Shown piece by piece: positions 30,256 through 39,716 of a stretch of 43,077 bases of DNA. The notes beneath the pieces are model-generated. The model worked only from the letters and a program-made list of their open reading frames with translations, was not told where the DNA came from and made no database searches. The translations under genes and the position numbers were made by a program. Numbering within the stretch: the stretch's first letter is position 1; each line of letters begins with the position of its first letter. This DNA comes from a virus. Where the stretch lies: the IMG/VR virus record IMGVR_UViG_3300009155_000101, positions 1 through 43,077 of that record; one strand, written 5' to 3'.

Positions 30256-33200
30256 GTGGCAATGATCCTCAGATTCTTGAGGTGTGGTACCGCCTCACCT
30301 GTCGGGCTTCCAAACATGACGATCTTGACCGAGAAGGTCTTGAACTTGGTAAGGGCGGTGTACCCAATGTTTGTGAATGAAACCTCACGATAGTCTGTAT
30401 CCGAGGAGGACACGCCTGAGTCGCTTGTGGTCAACTCGACATAATCTGTGTTTTCAAAGTCAACCTCACCGACAGGAATCGGACGAATGAACACCTTTAC
30501 TGAGGACGCAATACTGCTGTTCTTCTTTGGGTTGCACAGCGACATGGCAACCGTCAGATTTTCTGCCTCCATGCCCTCATCAAGCGTCACCTTCTTGGTG
30601 ATGTACCGTGCAACGGTCTTGTAATTGGAACCCGAGTTGGTTGGATCCAATTCGCCGTTGTATTGCGAATCGCCCCGCGTTGTTATGGTATTGTTGTTGA
30701 TGGTATTGGATACTGTGACAAGGCTTGACTTCTCCAAGTCAAAGACAGGCGACACCATTCCGTCTGTGCTTGAACTCATCGTGACATCAACCGATGCTAC
30801 GCCGCCCTGAGAGGTTCCCGATGTGATCAGGTGGTATCCAGTTGCGGGCACAATGTTCTTGTTCGGCAAGAACTGCGTGTAGTTCGTGACGCTTGGGCTG
30901 CTCTGTACGATGGAAGAATATGAAATTGCAGAGCCTTCTGGTGCAATGTCCACGGCATTGAGTCGCATCTCGTTGATGTAGAACTGTGTGTCACCACTTC
31001 CACTACCGTTCACGAAACGAATGCTTCCCGTGCTGCTGAAGTGACAGAGATGCAGACGGAACGCCAAGGTCTCGTTGTCGTTCTTCACCATTTTGCCCGT
31101 ATTCTGAGCCTTGAAGATCGACCGCATCATCGGCTGCTTTGTGATGTTGTACTTCGGATCCTGCTCATTCGCAAGCAACACGCTGCTGCCAACCGATCCC
31201 GAGAATAGAGAGTATTCCGAGGAGTTGGTCAGGATACTGATTGCATATTCCTGACCAGGCAACAGATACACGGGGCTGCTAAAGGCGAAGTTCGTTTGAT
31301 TGGAACCGCCCGATGTGATCAGATCGCCTGTGCTGATGCTGTCCGAATACAGCGTTGAAGATGCAAAGGGCAGAACCTTCGATGGGTGGGGATACCCCGC
31401 CATCGTTGGACGAATCTGTACGGTGACAGGAATCGTCGTTAGGCTGTCCTTTGTGTTGAAGTATAGATCGACAGCCTTGACGAAGATACCGCTTGGGTAC
31501 TTGGTGGGATCAACATAAAAGGTCTGCGAAACTGGCTCTGTATAGCCACGAATCTCCCCCGCGGCCGTCAAGATCTCAGAAAGGTTTGAAACAACCTTGG
31601 AGGATTTGACAGATTTGCGACGAGTCTCTGGCAAACGGGTTGCGAGATGCCCATCTTCCGACAGCGAATTATATGTGCCTTCGACCGCATAGACTGCTTC
31701 CGCCGACATCGTCCATGTGCTTGGATCATCGATGTTGGTGCTGTCAATGATACGGATCACATGGCGACCCACAAGGAAGTTCTGCGCGACATAGTTGTTG
31801 TTCACCAAGTTGAAGGAGTAGTCGGTAGCGACCTCTCCCTTGCTGCTGGTCTTCTGTCCGTTGTATGCCGTGCAGTACGGGGTCACATTGACATCATCAC
31901 AGAACACAAAGAAGGTTGTATTGGGCTTGAGACCCTTGGCAGAGATGGAGATTGTCTGTGCGCGGGCAACAGGAAGCACATCACGGGCGATGGTCTTGTT
32001 ATTGACCGTCTTCTTCATCGTCTCGGGTGCCACCGATGAATTGATTGCGTTCAGCGATACGCCTTCCGACTTCGCAGACAGCAACTTGTTCCGCACCAAG
32101 TTGGGGCGGGTGTTCTTTGCATTCTGATTGTCCTTGCCGAACCAAATGGCTTCCCAATCGTTGTAGCGTGTACCGAAGCCGTAGTTGCTGTTCTGCTGCC
32201 AGTTGTCATTCTCACCCTCGACATTGACGATGACCTTTGGCTGCTTAGTCGTGTCGAACCATGTATCGGTAGCGGGGCTGATAGACATGCTACCCAAGTA
32301 GTTGATGATATTGAACGGATTGATTGTCACCGATCCGCTTGCAAGCAGATTTGAAATATCCGCCGATGTCGTATAGGACAGCGTATACAGTTTATCAGCG
32401 GTAGCACCAGACACATTGGTAATGTTTGTGGCTCCAGTCAACTTATACGAACGAGTAGTGAAGGGAGGACGAACCTCGTTGTTCTCATAATCGACACTTG
32501 CGGCAAACAGCGTATCTGTATTGTCTGCGACTGCGTGACCCTTGAACTGATCGACAAGGATACCGCGCTTGGGCATCTCCGTGTCGTTTGTATCAAGGAT
32601 GCTCTTCGCCTTGGCTTCTTGCTCAAGAAGATTCAGCGTGGTGTAGTACTCAACAGCCTCGATGCGCTTCTCAAGGTCACCGATGTCGCGCATTGTATAA
32701 CGCTTGTTTTCGACATAACGAATAGAAGCATCATCGCTGTTGAGTGTGTACGGATTGACCCTCACCGTATAGAGAGTCATTGCATTTGGATCGTCTACGG
32801 GGATATCCGCATTTACAGACGGTATACCCGAAATGACCGAGAACTTGCGATCACGGGTCAGAACGATCTTGTCGGTTCTTGGCAGGAAATGGGTGTATGT
32901 GAAATCGTCGGAGTTTGCATTCGTATTTGTGGGTACCCATGTGGTGGTACTCATATCCCCACCGACACCCCTGTCGGGACGGAAATCAATGCAGTCACGC
33001 AGACCGTATGTCGTTGCCGTTGTTTTGCTTGTGTACGAGGGAATGTTTTCGTAGTCGGGGTACGATTGTGCCGTGTACGGGCCGAGTCCTGCGCTGTGGC
33101 TGTAGTATTTGAATGTTGCGGTGTATGGGCCTGTGATACCCGTGACACCTGGGTTCAGCGTCAACCGAGACCAATCATAGTGGGCATCGCGCTGACCCGA

Positions 33201-35207
33201 GTCAAACGAGAAGTATGGAAGCAAGTTGAACCCCGAACTTGCTCCGATGGTTCCAGTAAGAGACAGGACTTGCGTGACATCATTATAACCGTTGAAATAC
33301 AGAGTGTCTGAAGTTGACCCCCTACCGTCTCCCGTGAGCGCACCAGCCCATTGACCCGTGAGAGATGTACTGACGGTATTCAGCGTCTTCGACCGTCTGA
33401 ATGAAGTCATGGAAGTAGCGGTATTTGCGAACTCCTGCGTGGCGATCACCGTCAACTTCTTGCCCGCGCTTGTGCCAGTAACCGTGACTGACAATTGATT
33501 TGCGCCCGACCCACGCGCTGCCGTGCCTCCAAGAACCTTGCCGTCATTGTCAAATACCACCACATCTGCATTAGGCAATGCTACTGTTGTGGCTGCGGGA
33601 ATGGGGAACTGCATACCAACGGGATCATATGAGTTGATCGTGAAGGCATAAGTCGATGAGGAAGCAGTCTGTGTCGAGTACGAAACGATTGCGTAGTTGC
33701 CTGCCGTGAATGCCGTGACACCCGATCCTTCGGGAATCTGATACAGCAAAGATCCCTGATCTTGCAACTCAAGATTGGCACTCCCGCCCGTGATGCTGAA
33801 CAGGTGAGAGGTCGTGCCAGTTTTGTTTGGCATGAACACGCGGGTGATGTTCGAGAATGCGCCACCCGTGAGGTTGATGTCATATAGCGACAGGTTGTAT
33901 ATCGGCGGGGAGTACGGCTCCGTCCAACGAATTCTTGCAGTACCGATTGCACTACAGGCTGCGCCGCTTGCTCCTGTGGATAGTACGACCTTTGGATGGG
34001 TCGAAAGCGATGCGGTTGTACCGAATGAATCGGGGATTCCCGAGAAGGTGACCTTTGTGTAAGGCCCAACCGAGCGATTGAAATCTCGGGTAATTGTACG
34101 CTCATGGCTCGATCCACGCGCACATGGAATGTTCAACTTTGTCTTGCCCTGCGTCTCAAACTCGTATCCGAAGACATATGCCTTGCCAGGAGACAACTCT
34201 GCTTTCAGGACAGTATTGCTTCCGCTAGCAGTTGGGCCTTTCAGAGTGAGTTCAAATGGGGTTACGGTATAGTTGCCCGATTCGTCATAGGTACGCCGTG
34301 CAAGGGTATCCTCAAGCATTGCGTAATCTGGATACTTTTCTACCTTGACAATGTCCCCATCAACCACGCGCATGAATTCAACGAAGCCTACCCGCGAGAA
34401 GTTGTCAACCGATTGCGTGTCGGATGCCGTGAATCCGCGCTGCGATGCAACAAGATCGATCACAAATCGATCAGAACCAGGTGCTGCATAGTTGTAGAAT
34501 CCGAATGCAGGATCGTTCAGCGAGGTATCATCTGTAGCAGTAACGAATGACTTGTCTACCGAGAAACCAATCGATGTGGTTGGATTGTCGTAGACGCGAA
34601 CCTGACTCCCTGCGGCACCTGTGAGGTTGTATGCGCCGATGGACTGTGCCGTGTTGAGTACAAAGAACCCCTCGATGAATCGCACTCCGCGATCAACCGA
34701 TGCTACGATTGCATCACCAGTTGTGTTATATCCCGCTGGGCCTGTGACGGCAGCGGTAATACCAATACCATTTGCTGCGGTTGCAGCGAGAATATCATTT
34801 GCAGCAAACGAACTCAACCCATCCATGTATTCAAAGAACAGGACAGGATACGGGTCTGTCGTATTTGCAAGACCACTTTCTGCGTGTACAACGCGGGCAT
34901 TTGCCTTGCCCGAACTGCCCACGACTGTACCGATGAAGTCGCTTGGGCTTACGCCCGTGCCAAGACTAACCTTTGCATACTTAACACGATTTTCGCTGAT
35001 CTGACCATCAAGGACAATGCTGCCCTCCTCAAAGATATGGGAGCCTAGTCGCTCAATTTGATTCTGAAGCAAGGTCTGAATCTGCGTCAGTTCTATTGCC
35101 TGAACGCCATATCCTGGACGGAACATCAAACGAAGAAACTTCTTGTCCTCGCTGAAGTCATCGTAATAGGGGTCTACATTGAACAGGCTTGGGTCGTATG
35201 ATGGCAT
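30252..35207 (-). CDS. Very large tail/baseplate protein with DUF4815-type N-terminus
   Basis: This is the longest gene here, 1651 residues. The N-terminus (about 9-65) has FNVDPYYDDFSEDKKFLRLMFRPG and then ELTQIQTLLQNQIERLGSHIFEEGSIV, characteristic of the DUF4815 family of phage baseplate or tail proteins. A long Thr/Ser/Gly-rich middle and a charged segment (about 830-900) follow. The C-terminal third holds strand-rich modules that look like sugar- or protein-binding domains. It lies between gp8 and fibre genes, where T4 has gp9 to gp12, so a baseplate-to-fibre connector is likely. GAGGTAGGA precedes the ATG. Confidence 0.8.
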   Translation of the reverse strand: MPSYDPSLFNVDPYYDDFSEDKKFLRLMFRPGYGVQAIELTQIQTLLQNQIERLGSHIFEEGSIVLDGQISENRVKYAKVSLGTGVSPSDFIGTVVGSSGKANARVVHAESGLANTTDPYPVLFFEYMDGLSSFAANDILAATAANGIGITAAVTGPAGYNTTGDAIVASVDRGVRFIEGFFVLNTAQSIGAYNLTGAAGSQVRVYDNPTTSIGFSVDKSFVTATDDTSLNDPAFGFYNYAAPGSDRFVIDLVASQRGFTASDTQSVDNFSRVGFVEFMRVVDGDIVKVEKYPDYAMLEDTLARRTYDESGNYTVTPFELTLKGPTASGSNTVLKAELSPGKAYVFGYEFETQGKTKLNIPCARGSSHERTITRDFNRSVGPYTKVTFSGIPDSFGTTASLSTHPKVVLSTGASGAACSAIGTARIRWTEPYSPPIYNLSLYDINLTGGAFSNITRVFMPNKTGTTSHLFSITGGSANLELQDQGSLLYQIPEGSGVTAFTAGNYAIVSYSTQTASSSTYAFTINSYDPVGMQFPIPAATTVALPNADVVVFDNDGKVLGGTAARGSGANQLSVTVTGTSAGKKLTVIATQEFANTATSMTSFRRSKTLNTVSTSLTGQWAGALTGDGRGSTSDTLYFNGYNDVTQVLSLTGTIGASSGFNLLPYFSFDSGQRDAHYDWSRLTLNPGVTGITGPYTATFKYYSHSAGLGPYTAQSYPDYENIPSYTSKTTATTYGLRDCIDFRPDRGVGGDMSTTTWVPTNTNANSDDFTYTHFLPRTDKIVLTRDRKFSVISGIPSVNADIPVDDPNAMTLYTVRVNPYTLNSDDASIRYVENKRYTMRDIGDLEKRIEAVEYYTTLNLLEQEAKAKSILDTNDTEMPKRGILVDQFKGHAVADNTDTLFAASVDYENNEVRPPFTTRSYKLTGATNITNVSGATADKLYTLSYTTSADISNLLASGSVTINPFNIINYLGSMSISPATDTWFDTTKQPKVIVNVEGENDNWQQNSNYGFGTRYNDWEAIWFGKDNQNAKNTRPNLVRNKLLSAKSEGVSLNAINSSVAPETMKKTVNNKTIARDVLPVARAQTISISAKGLKPNTTFFVFCDDVNVTPYCTAYNGQKTSSKGEVATDYSFNLVNNNYVAQNFLVGRHVIRIIDSTNIDDPSTWTMSAEAVYAVEGTYNSLSEDGHLATRLPETRRKSVKSSKVVSNLSEILTAAGEIRGYTEPVSQTFYVDPTKYPSGIFVKAVDLYFNTKDSLTTIPVTVQIRPTMAGYPHPSKVLPFASSTLYSDSISTGDLITSGGSNQTNFAFSSPVYLLPGQEYAISILTNSSEYSLFSGSVGSSVLLANEQDPKYNITKQPMMRSIFKAQNTGKMVKNDNETLAFRLHLCHFSSTGSIRFVNGSGSGDTQFYINEMRLNAVDIAPEGSAISYSSIVQSSPSVTNYTQFLPNKNIVPATGYHLITSGTSQGGVASVDVTMSSSTDGMVSPVFDLEKSSLVTVSNTINNNTITTRGDSQYNGELDPTNSGSNYKTVARYITKKVTLDEGMEAENLTVAMSLCNPKKNSSIASSVKVFIRPIPVGEVDFENTDYVELTTSDSGVSSSDTDYREVSFTNIGYTALTKFKTFSVKIVMFGSPTGEAVPHLKNLRIIAT

Positions 35208-35218
35208 TTATTCCTACC

Positions 35219-37555
35219 TCAGAAGTCGATAACGATCTTGATCTCTTCCTTTTGCTCAAAGCCGCGCTGAATCGGCTTCATATTCTGTATGTATAGGATC
35301 TCTCCAGACCTATATTTCAGTTCGCCCGTGTGGAGAACTTTACTCACGGTGGCAAATCCCTCTGTATAAGATGAGGTCATTCCCGCATAGAATCTCCCCT
35401 GCGTACCCGACAGGCGAAGTGTTCCTGTTGTTCCAGAGGCACCCACCGACCAATCCATCACATAGCCATTGGCTGACCCCGTGCTTCCGTATGCAAAGGA
35501 CTGATAGTTATCCTTGCTGAAGGAGTAGGTGTCGAAGGGATGCGTATCGTCCCACGACATCACCAGCGAAGTAGTCTGATCATATGCGTCAACTCCTTCT
35601 CTGATGAGGCTGTCAATTGCAGAGATCTCACCAATTCCACTCAATCCGCGCGACGAAAAGCCCGAATAAAACGGATCTGTTTCTGTTACACATTCAAGGT
35701 GCTTGAACTTGCCCTGCACATTTTCCAAATACAAGAATCCATTTTTGTTGGTTCCCAGTTGAGGTTCCCATGCGTAGACTTCGCCTGTTGCCCTTGATGG
35801 CGAGATTGATGATTTCCAACTTCCAATTCCATGAGCAATATAGCCGCGCACGAAATCGCCACCGCTTCCAGAGAATGAGACATCGGTTGGTGCTACCGTA
35901 AGTTTGAGGAGTCTGCGAGATTCGGAACCCGCATAGATTCGCTCATCAACATTCATAACCTTCAATCCGTTGATCTGACTGCCATATGCGAATGTACCGC
36001 CCCTGATGTAAGAGAGAACCAACTCGCTTGTTCCGCTATGTCCCGATACTCCCTGTGTCCAAGAAGACACCGTTCCATATGCAGCGTCATACCCACCGAC
36101 TGTGGATTGCTGTGCAGTCGCACCAACCACAAACGATCCTGTGAGACCGCTTCCAAAGAAATTCAGGCGAACCTGTTTCTCAGTTAGCACAGGATTGAGG
36201 ATCAGCGCGAACTGACGGTAGTCGTTATCTGTGCTTATTTTGCCGCCTTCGCCACGATCAAATTGCTTCACGACCATGAGAGAGGACGCACCCAATTCCT
36301 TGACGGGATTCGATCCATGCCCACCAGGTGGAGACATGATTGGGGTAGCAAGATTTGCTAGGTTTGCCTTACCTGTCGGAACAGCAAATCCATTCACATA
36401 CTCCAAGGATGCGAAGGTGTAATCCTTGCCCCCATCGACCAACTCAATGGAATCGATCAATTTGGTCACTTCGAAGAATTCATTGCAGGCGGTGACACCA
36501 TTCACGCGAAGAACATCAGTTCCTGCCGTTCCGCCAAATCGTACCGAGACTTCTGCTGCCTGTGCATATGGATTACCCGAATTCGCATATGCGGAGCCAT
36601 CACCGACCACTCTGATGTTGGGAACGATGGAGAATGTGCATGCGTTTGCACCACCAGAGATGCTGCTTGAGAACGGTTGGTCTACCGCTATAAATGCGGC
36701 GTTTCCGCCACCACTCGGAACGAACGATGCAATTGCTCTTCGCTGACCTAGACCATAGCCGCTGTCGATGGACAAAACCATGTCCTTGTAGTAATCGGTC
36801 TGCAAGAACAAATAGGGAGATGCAAGGGTGATGCCCGTTGTTCCCATAGGGACATCTGCAACAACCGTATTGTTTCCAGCAGGGAATACGCAGCGATCAG
36901 ACACGACAAAAGGTACGACATCTGGATTGATTTGCACATATGCAATCTCACCATCTACCGCTGCTTCTTGCACAGTCCATTGAAGAATCCGCTCATCGCT
37001 TGTCCGCAAGTAATCGATGAACTCTACGGGCATGTAGCCAATGCTGTTGCCTTGCGTCTTGGTCAGGAACTTGCGCTTCGATTCAGGAATCTGATAAAGG
37101 AACTTCCACCGATAGCCATCCCCCAATTTGCGAATTCTTGGGTCGGTGTGCATGGGGGCAACTGAAGATACTGCACCACCAGCATTATCGATGCATTTGT
37201 AGACCCGCTCCTCATCGACCAAAACATAGAACGGGGATGGATCGAGATCATCGAAAAGATCGATGTTGTCCCTGTAGGGAGTGTATACGGTACCAGGCGT
37301 CCAGTCGAATCGTCTGACAACGATTGAGACATCCGATCTATCGATGCGCTTATGGGCAAACGCAGACTTCCAGAAATCCGTATCGTCCTTTACACTATCA
37401 ACACTCGGCGGTGGGGCGTTGTCATCACCCCACCCAACGATCCTGCCGATTGACAGGAAAAGATTGCTATCATCGACATCTCCATAGATGCCAAGCAGCG
37501 CATCTGCTGCGATGCGCTTGTGGTTTTGACGAAATGGGTCGCAGGATCCAGCCAT
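35219..37555 (-). CDS. 8: Baseplate wedge protein gp8
   Basis: The 778-residue product has an N-terminal part (about 1-250) resembling gp8 of T4-like cyanophages: an IGRIVGWGDDNAPPP segment, a DVSIVVRRFDWTPGTVYTPY strand, FYVLVDEERVYKCIDN and DGYRWKFLYQIP. gp8 is a wedge component that holds gp7 and gp10 in T4. It is far longer than T4 gp8 (334), with a Gly/Ser-rich C-terminal extension of about 400 residues that contains repeated GATAQQSTVGGYDAAYGTVSS-like strands. There is no ribosome binding site; a TAAATA motif lies seven bases before the ATG. Confidence 0.8.
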   Translation of the reverse strand: MAGSCDPFRQNHKRIAADALLGIYGDVDDSNLFLSIGRIVGWGDDNAPPPSVDSVKDDTDFWKSAFAHKRIDRSDVSIVVRRFDWTPGTVYTPYRDNIDLFDDLDPSPFYVLVDEERVYKCIDNAGGAVSSVAPMHTDPRIRKLGDGYRWKFLYQIPESKRKFLTKTQGNSIGYMPVEFIDYLRTSDERILQWTVQEAAVDGEIAYVQINPDVVPFVVSDRCVFPAGNNTVVADVPMGTTGITLASPYLFLQTDYYKDMVLSIDSGYGLGQRRAIASFVPSGGGNAAFIAVDQPFSSSISGGANACTFSIVPNIRVVGDGSAYANSGNPYAQAAEVSVRFGGTAGTDVLRVNGVTACNEFFEVTKLIDSIELVDGGKDYTFASLEYVNGFAVPTGKANLANLATPIMSPPGGHGSNPVKELGASSLMVVKQFDRGEGGKISTDNDYRQFALILNPVLTEKQVRLNFFGSGLTGSFVVGATAQQSTVGGYDAAYGTVSSWTQGVSGHSGTSELVLSYIRGGTFAYGSQINGLKVMNVDERIYAGSESRRLLKLTVAPTDVSFSGSGGDFVRGYIAHGIGSWKSSISPSRATGEVYAWEPQLGTNKNGFLYLENVQGKFKHLECVTETDPFYSGFSSRGLSGIGEISAIDSLIREGVDAYDQTTSLVMSWDDTHPFDTYSFSKDNYQSFAYGSTGSANGYVMDWSVGASGTTGTLRLSGTQGRFYAGMTSSYTEGFATVSKVLHTGELKYRSGEILYIQNMKPIQRGFEQKEEIKIVIDF

Positions 37556-37562
37556 TGCTTTG

Positions 37563-37568
37563 TATTTA
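37563..37568 (-). promoter_or_regulatory. Putative late promoter core for gp8 (CTAAATAC), near-leaderless
   Basis: CTCTAAATACAAAGCA precedes the gp8 ATG by seven bases after the core, with no Shine-Dalgarno sequence. The core contains the TAA stop codon of the upstream 712-codon gene. Confidence 0.6.
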
Positions 37569-39704
37569 GAGTGCTTCCGCTTCCATCAGATAAGAGAACT
37601 CATATGCAAACGGCACGATCTTCTGTGTGCCTCCGATCAGTCTCTGCTGATCGTCATACATTTCCATCTTCAATGTGTGTCGCCCGTCCTTGATCCCATT
37701 GATAGAAACCTTGCGGGTATTGATTCCCACGGTTGCCTTTAGGACATTGTCGAGGTAGATACGAATCTCCTTCGCTTTGTAGTATGCAAGATTTTCTTCA
37801 TGGGTTATGCCGAACTGCACGATTGCCCGTCTAAAGAATTCATAATCTGATCTTAGGGTGTTCGCGGGAAGCGGCAAATTGCTCATTACTTGACCCGCGA
37901 TTGGGCTAATCGGACTGAATTGTGGTAGGGCCACATTAACGATATTTTCATCCCGACAGTCGAAATGCTGACCCTGTGGCATATTGAAGAATGCACGGGC
38001 GGTAATTTTTCGGAACTCGCTAGTCTCGTCGTATTCAAGGAGGGCATACTTGAAATCATATGGCTCGGTGTAAAGAGGAGCATGAGGCCCTATAGTTGAC
38101 CGAAGATCGCTCTCCCAATCACGCATAGCAGTCAATCCATTCTCACGCCTATATGACCACTCGCCCCACCCACCGTCTGTGGAAACGAAATCGTCTATCT
38201 GTGTGTTCCATATCTTGGCGATATGGTATCCACGCTCAACCATCTTGTTGGCATGTGGGTATACGATCCAGAATGGATCTGCATTTGGGAATCCCGACTG
38301 ACTCAGTATTCCCGTAGTGGCAGTCACAAATGAAATGTTGTTGCTGATTGGGTTTCCAATGACAGCCAAACCATTTCCAGAACCCTGTATCAAGATGTCG
38401 TGGGTGTCGGGTGAATATCCCGCAGCAGTAAGACCGCCGCCTGTGACACCCGAGAGAAACCACACCGACAGATCGTCAAAAGTCTTGAATGTATATGGCA
38501 CATAGTGCCCAATGATTGGAATACGAAACGACATCAGGGCTGATGAGTTGTCGAGATCTTCCTTCGCACATCGCTTGATCAGAACCGATCCAAACATGCC
38601 TGTACCAATAGGGTGAACGAGGCGACGAATTACTTCGCGGTAGCGATCAATCACTACCTCACTCTTCAACACATACGACCAATTCTGATAGAAGTGATTG
38701 TCTTGAAGCACCTTGTTTGTGCTAAGACGACCGTCATTGTTTGCATAGTATCCCGCAGACTGACAGAGTGATCCAACAGTAACGGTTCCGTTGAAACCCG
38801 ATCCGCGAACGGAATTGATTGCTATCGTGGGTGCTTTTGTATAGTTGATTCCGAAATCGTCAATGTTGATCTTTCTGATTCCACCCGTGCTGTTGACTTC
38901 GACAACTGTACCAGTTCCCCGTTGACCGCTGTCACCATTGGCAACGAACTTGATTCTGTCACCAATCTGATAGTCGCTGCCAGCGTTATTGATCGTTACC
39001 GAAGACACCACGCTGTAAACCGTGACTTCATGGAAATCTGCTGCCCCACTATTGAAGTCGATTCCGAGGTTTCCTGTTCTGAATGTACCGTTTCTTCCCG
39101 TTATCAGGAGTTCTGCCACGGGGAAGTTACCGATCTGATAGACCGTTACATCGATGACCCTAGCAGTTGCAACGATGTTGCCCCCCGAATCATACTGCAC
39201 TATGTTATTGCCAGCCGCTTCGTAGATCTGATCACCAAGGCTGTTTGAAATTCGGAGGTAGTTGTTCTGTGTCCAACGACCCGATGACAAGCGCATGATG
39301 TCCTTCTTGGGATAATAGAACTCGACCGATGCATCGTAAAGGATGCGGAAGAGGAACTCATAGGACTTCTCTGTGCCCTTTGCGAGATAGAATTGCTTGA
39401 TGTTCTTGATCAGGCGGCGAGGATCGACAGGCTCATCGGTGGTCTTGTTGACCGCAAGCGTCTCTGGAAAGTTCAGCAGATACTCTGACTTGAAATGATC
39501 AACAAACTGATCCAATGTGGTGTCGATATCGGGGATGTCATTCATCTCCAACGGCGACAGTATTTTCCCCGAGTTTCGGCGCAAGCCAAGCCACTCGTAG
39601 TAGGCAGACAGAAATGCCACCAAGGTCGGATGATCGACACGGACAAACTCAGGAAGCCTGTCGGGAACAAAGTTTGAGAGTTGTCGATCACCTTCGATTG
39701 TCAT
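37566..39704 (-). CDS. Baseplate wedge protein in the gp7 position
   Basis: The 712-residue product carries an N-terminal block (about 98-144) with RRLIKNIKQFYLAKGTEKSY and ILYDASVEFYYPKKDIMRLS, a pattern I know from baseplate or structural proteins of T4-like cyanophages. The middle (about 145-330) is strand-rich. The C-terminus (about 640-700) looks like a small beta-sandwich (IRIYLDNVLKATVG). It lies between gp6 and gp8, where T4 has gp7 (1032 residues), so a wedge role is likely, although similarity to T4 gp7 itself cannot be judged by eye. Only a weak GAAGAA precedes the ATG. Confidence 0.75.
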   Translation of the reverse strand: MTIEGDRQLSNFVPDRLPEFVRVDHPTLVAFLSAYYEWLGLRRNSGKILSPLEMNDIPDIDTTLDQFVDHFKSEYLLNFPETLAVNKTTDEPVDPRRLIKNIKQFYLAKGTEKSYEFLFRILYDASVEFYYPKKDIMRLSSGRWTQNNYLRISNSLGDQIYEAAGNNIVQYDSGGNIVATARVIDVTVYQIGNFPVAELLITGRNGTFRTGNLGIDFNSGAADFHEVTVYSVVSSVTINNAGSDYQIGDRIKFVANGDSGQRGTGTVVEVNSTGGIRKINIDDFGINYTKAPTIAINSVRGSGFNGTVTVGSLCQSAGYYANNDGRLSTNKVLQDNHFYQNWSYVLKSEVVIDRYREVIRRLVHPIGTGMFGSVLIKRCAKEDLDNSSALMSFRIPIIGHYVPYTFKTFDDLSVWFLSGVTGGGLTAAGYSPDTHDILIQGSGNGLAVIGNPISNNISFVTATTGILSQSGFPNADPFWIVYPHANKMVERGYHIAKIWNTQIDDFVSTDGGWGEWSYRRENGLTAMRDWESDLRSTIGPHAPLYTEPYDFKYALLEYDETSEFRKITARAFFNMPQGQHFDCRDENIVNVALPQFSPISPIAGQVMSNLPLPANTLRSDYEFFRRAIVQFGITHEENLAYYKAKEIRIYLDNVLKATVGINTRKVSINGIKDGRHTLKMEMYDDQQRLIGGTQKIVPFAYEFSYLMEAEAL

Positions 39705-39716
39705 GGGTATTCTTCA

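Noticed and set aside
32535-33311. A 258-codon rightward open frame inside the 1651-codon gene
   Set aside because: Antisense shadow without start signals or a recognisable product.
35205-35214. AATAAATG directly at the start of the 1651-codon gene
   Set aside because: It lacks the full TAAATA core (the ATG is part of it) and the gene has a GAGGTAGGA site, so it is probably read from the gp8 transcript.
36689-36696. TATAAATG on the plus strand, a near match to a late core
   Set aside because: It lies within the gp8 coding region with no plus-strand gene behind it, and the last base is wrong.
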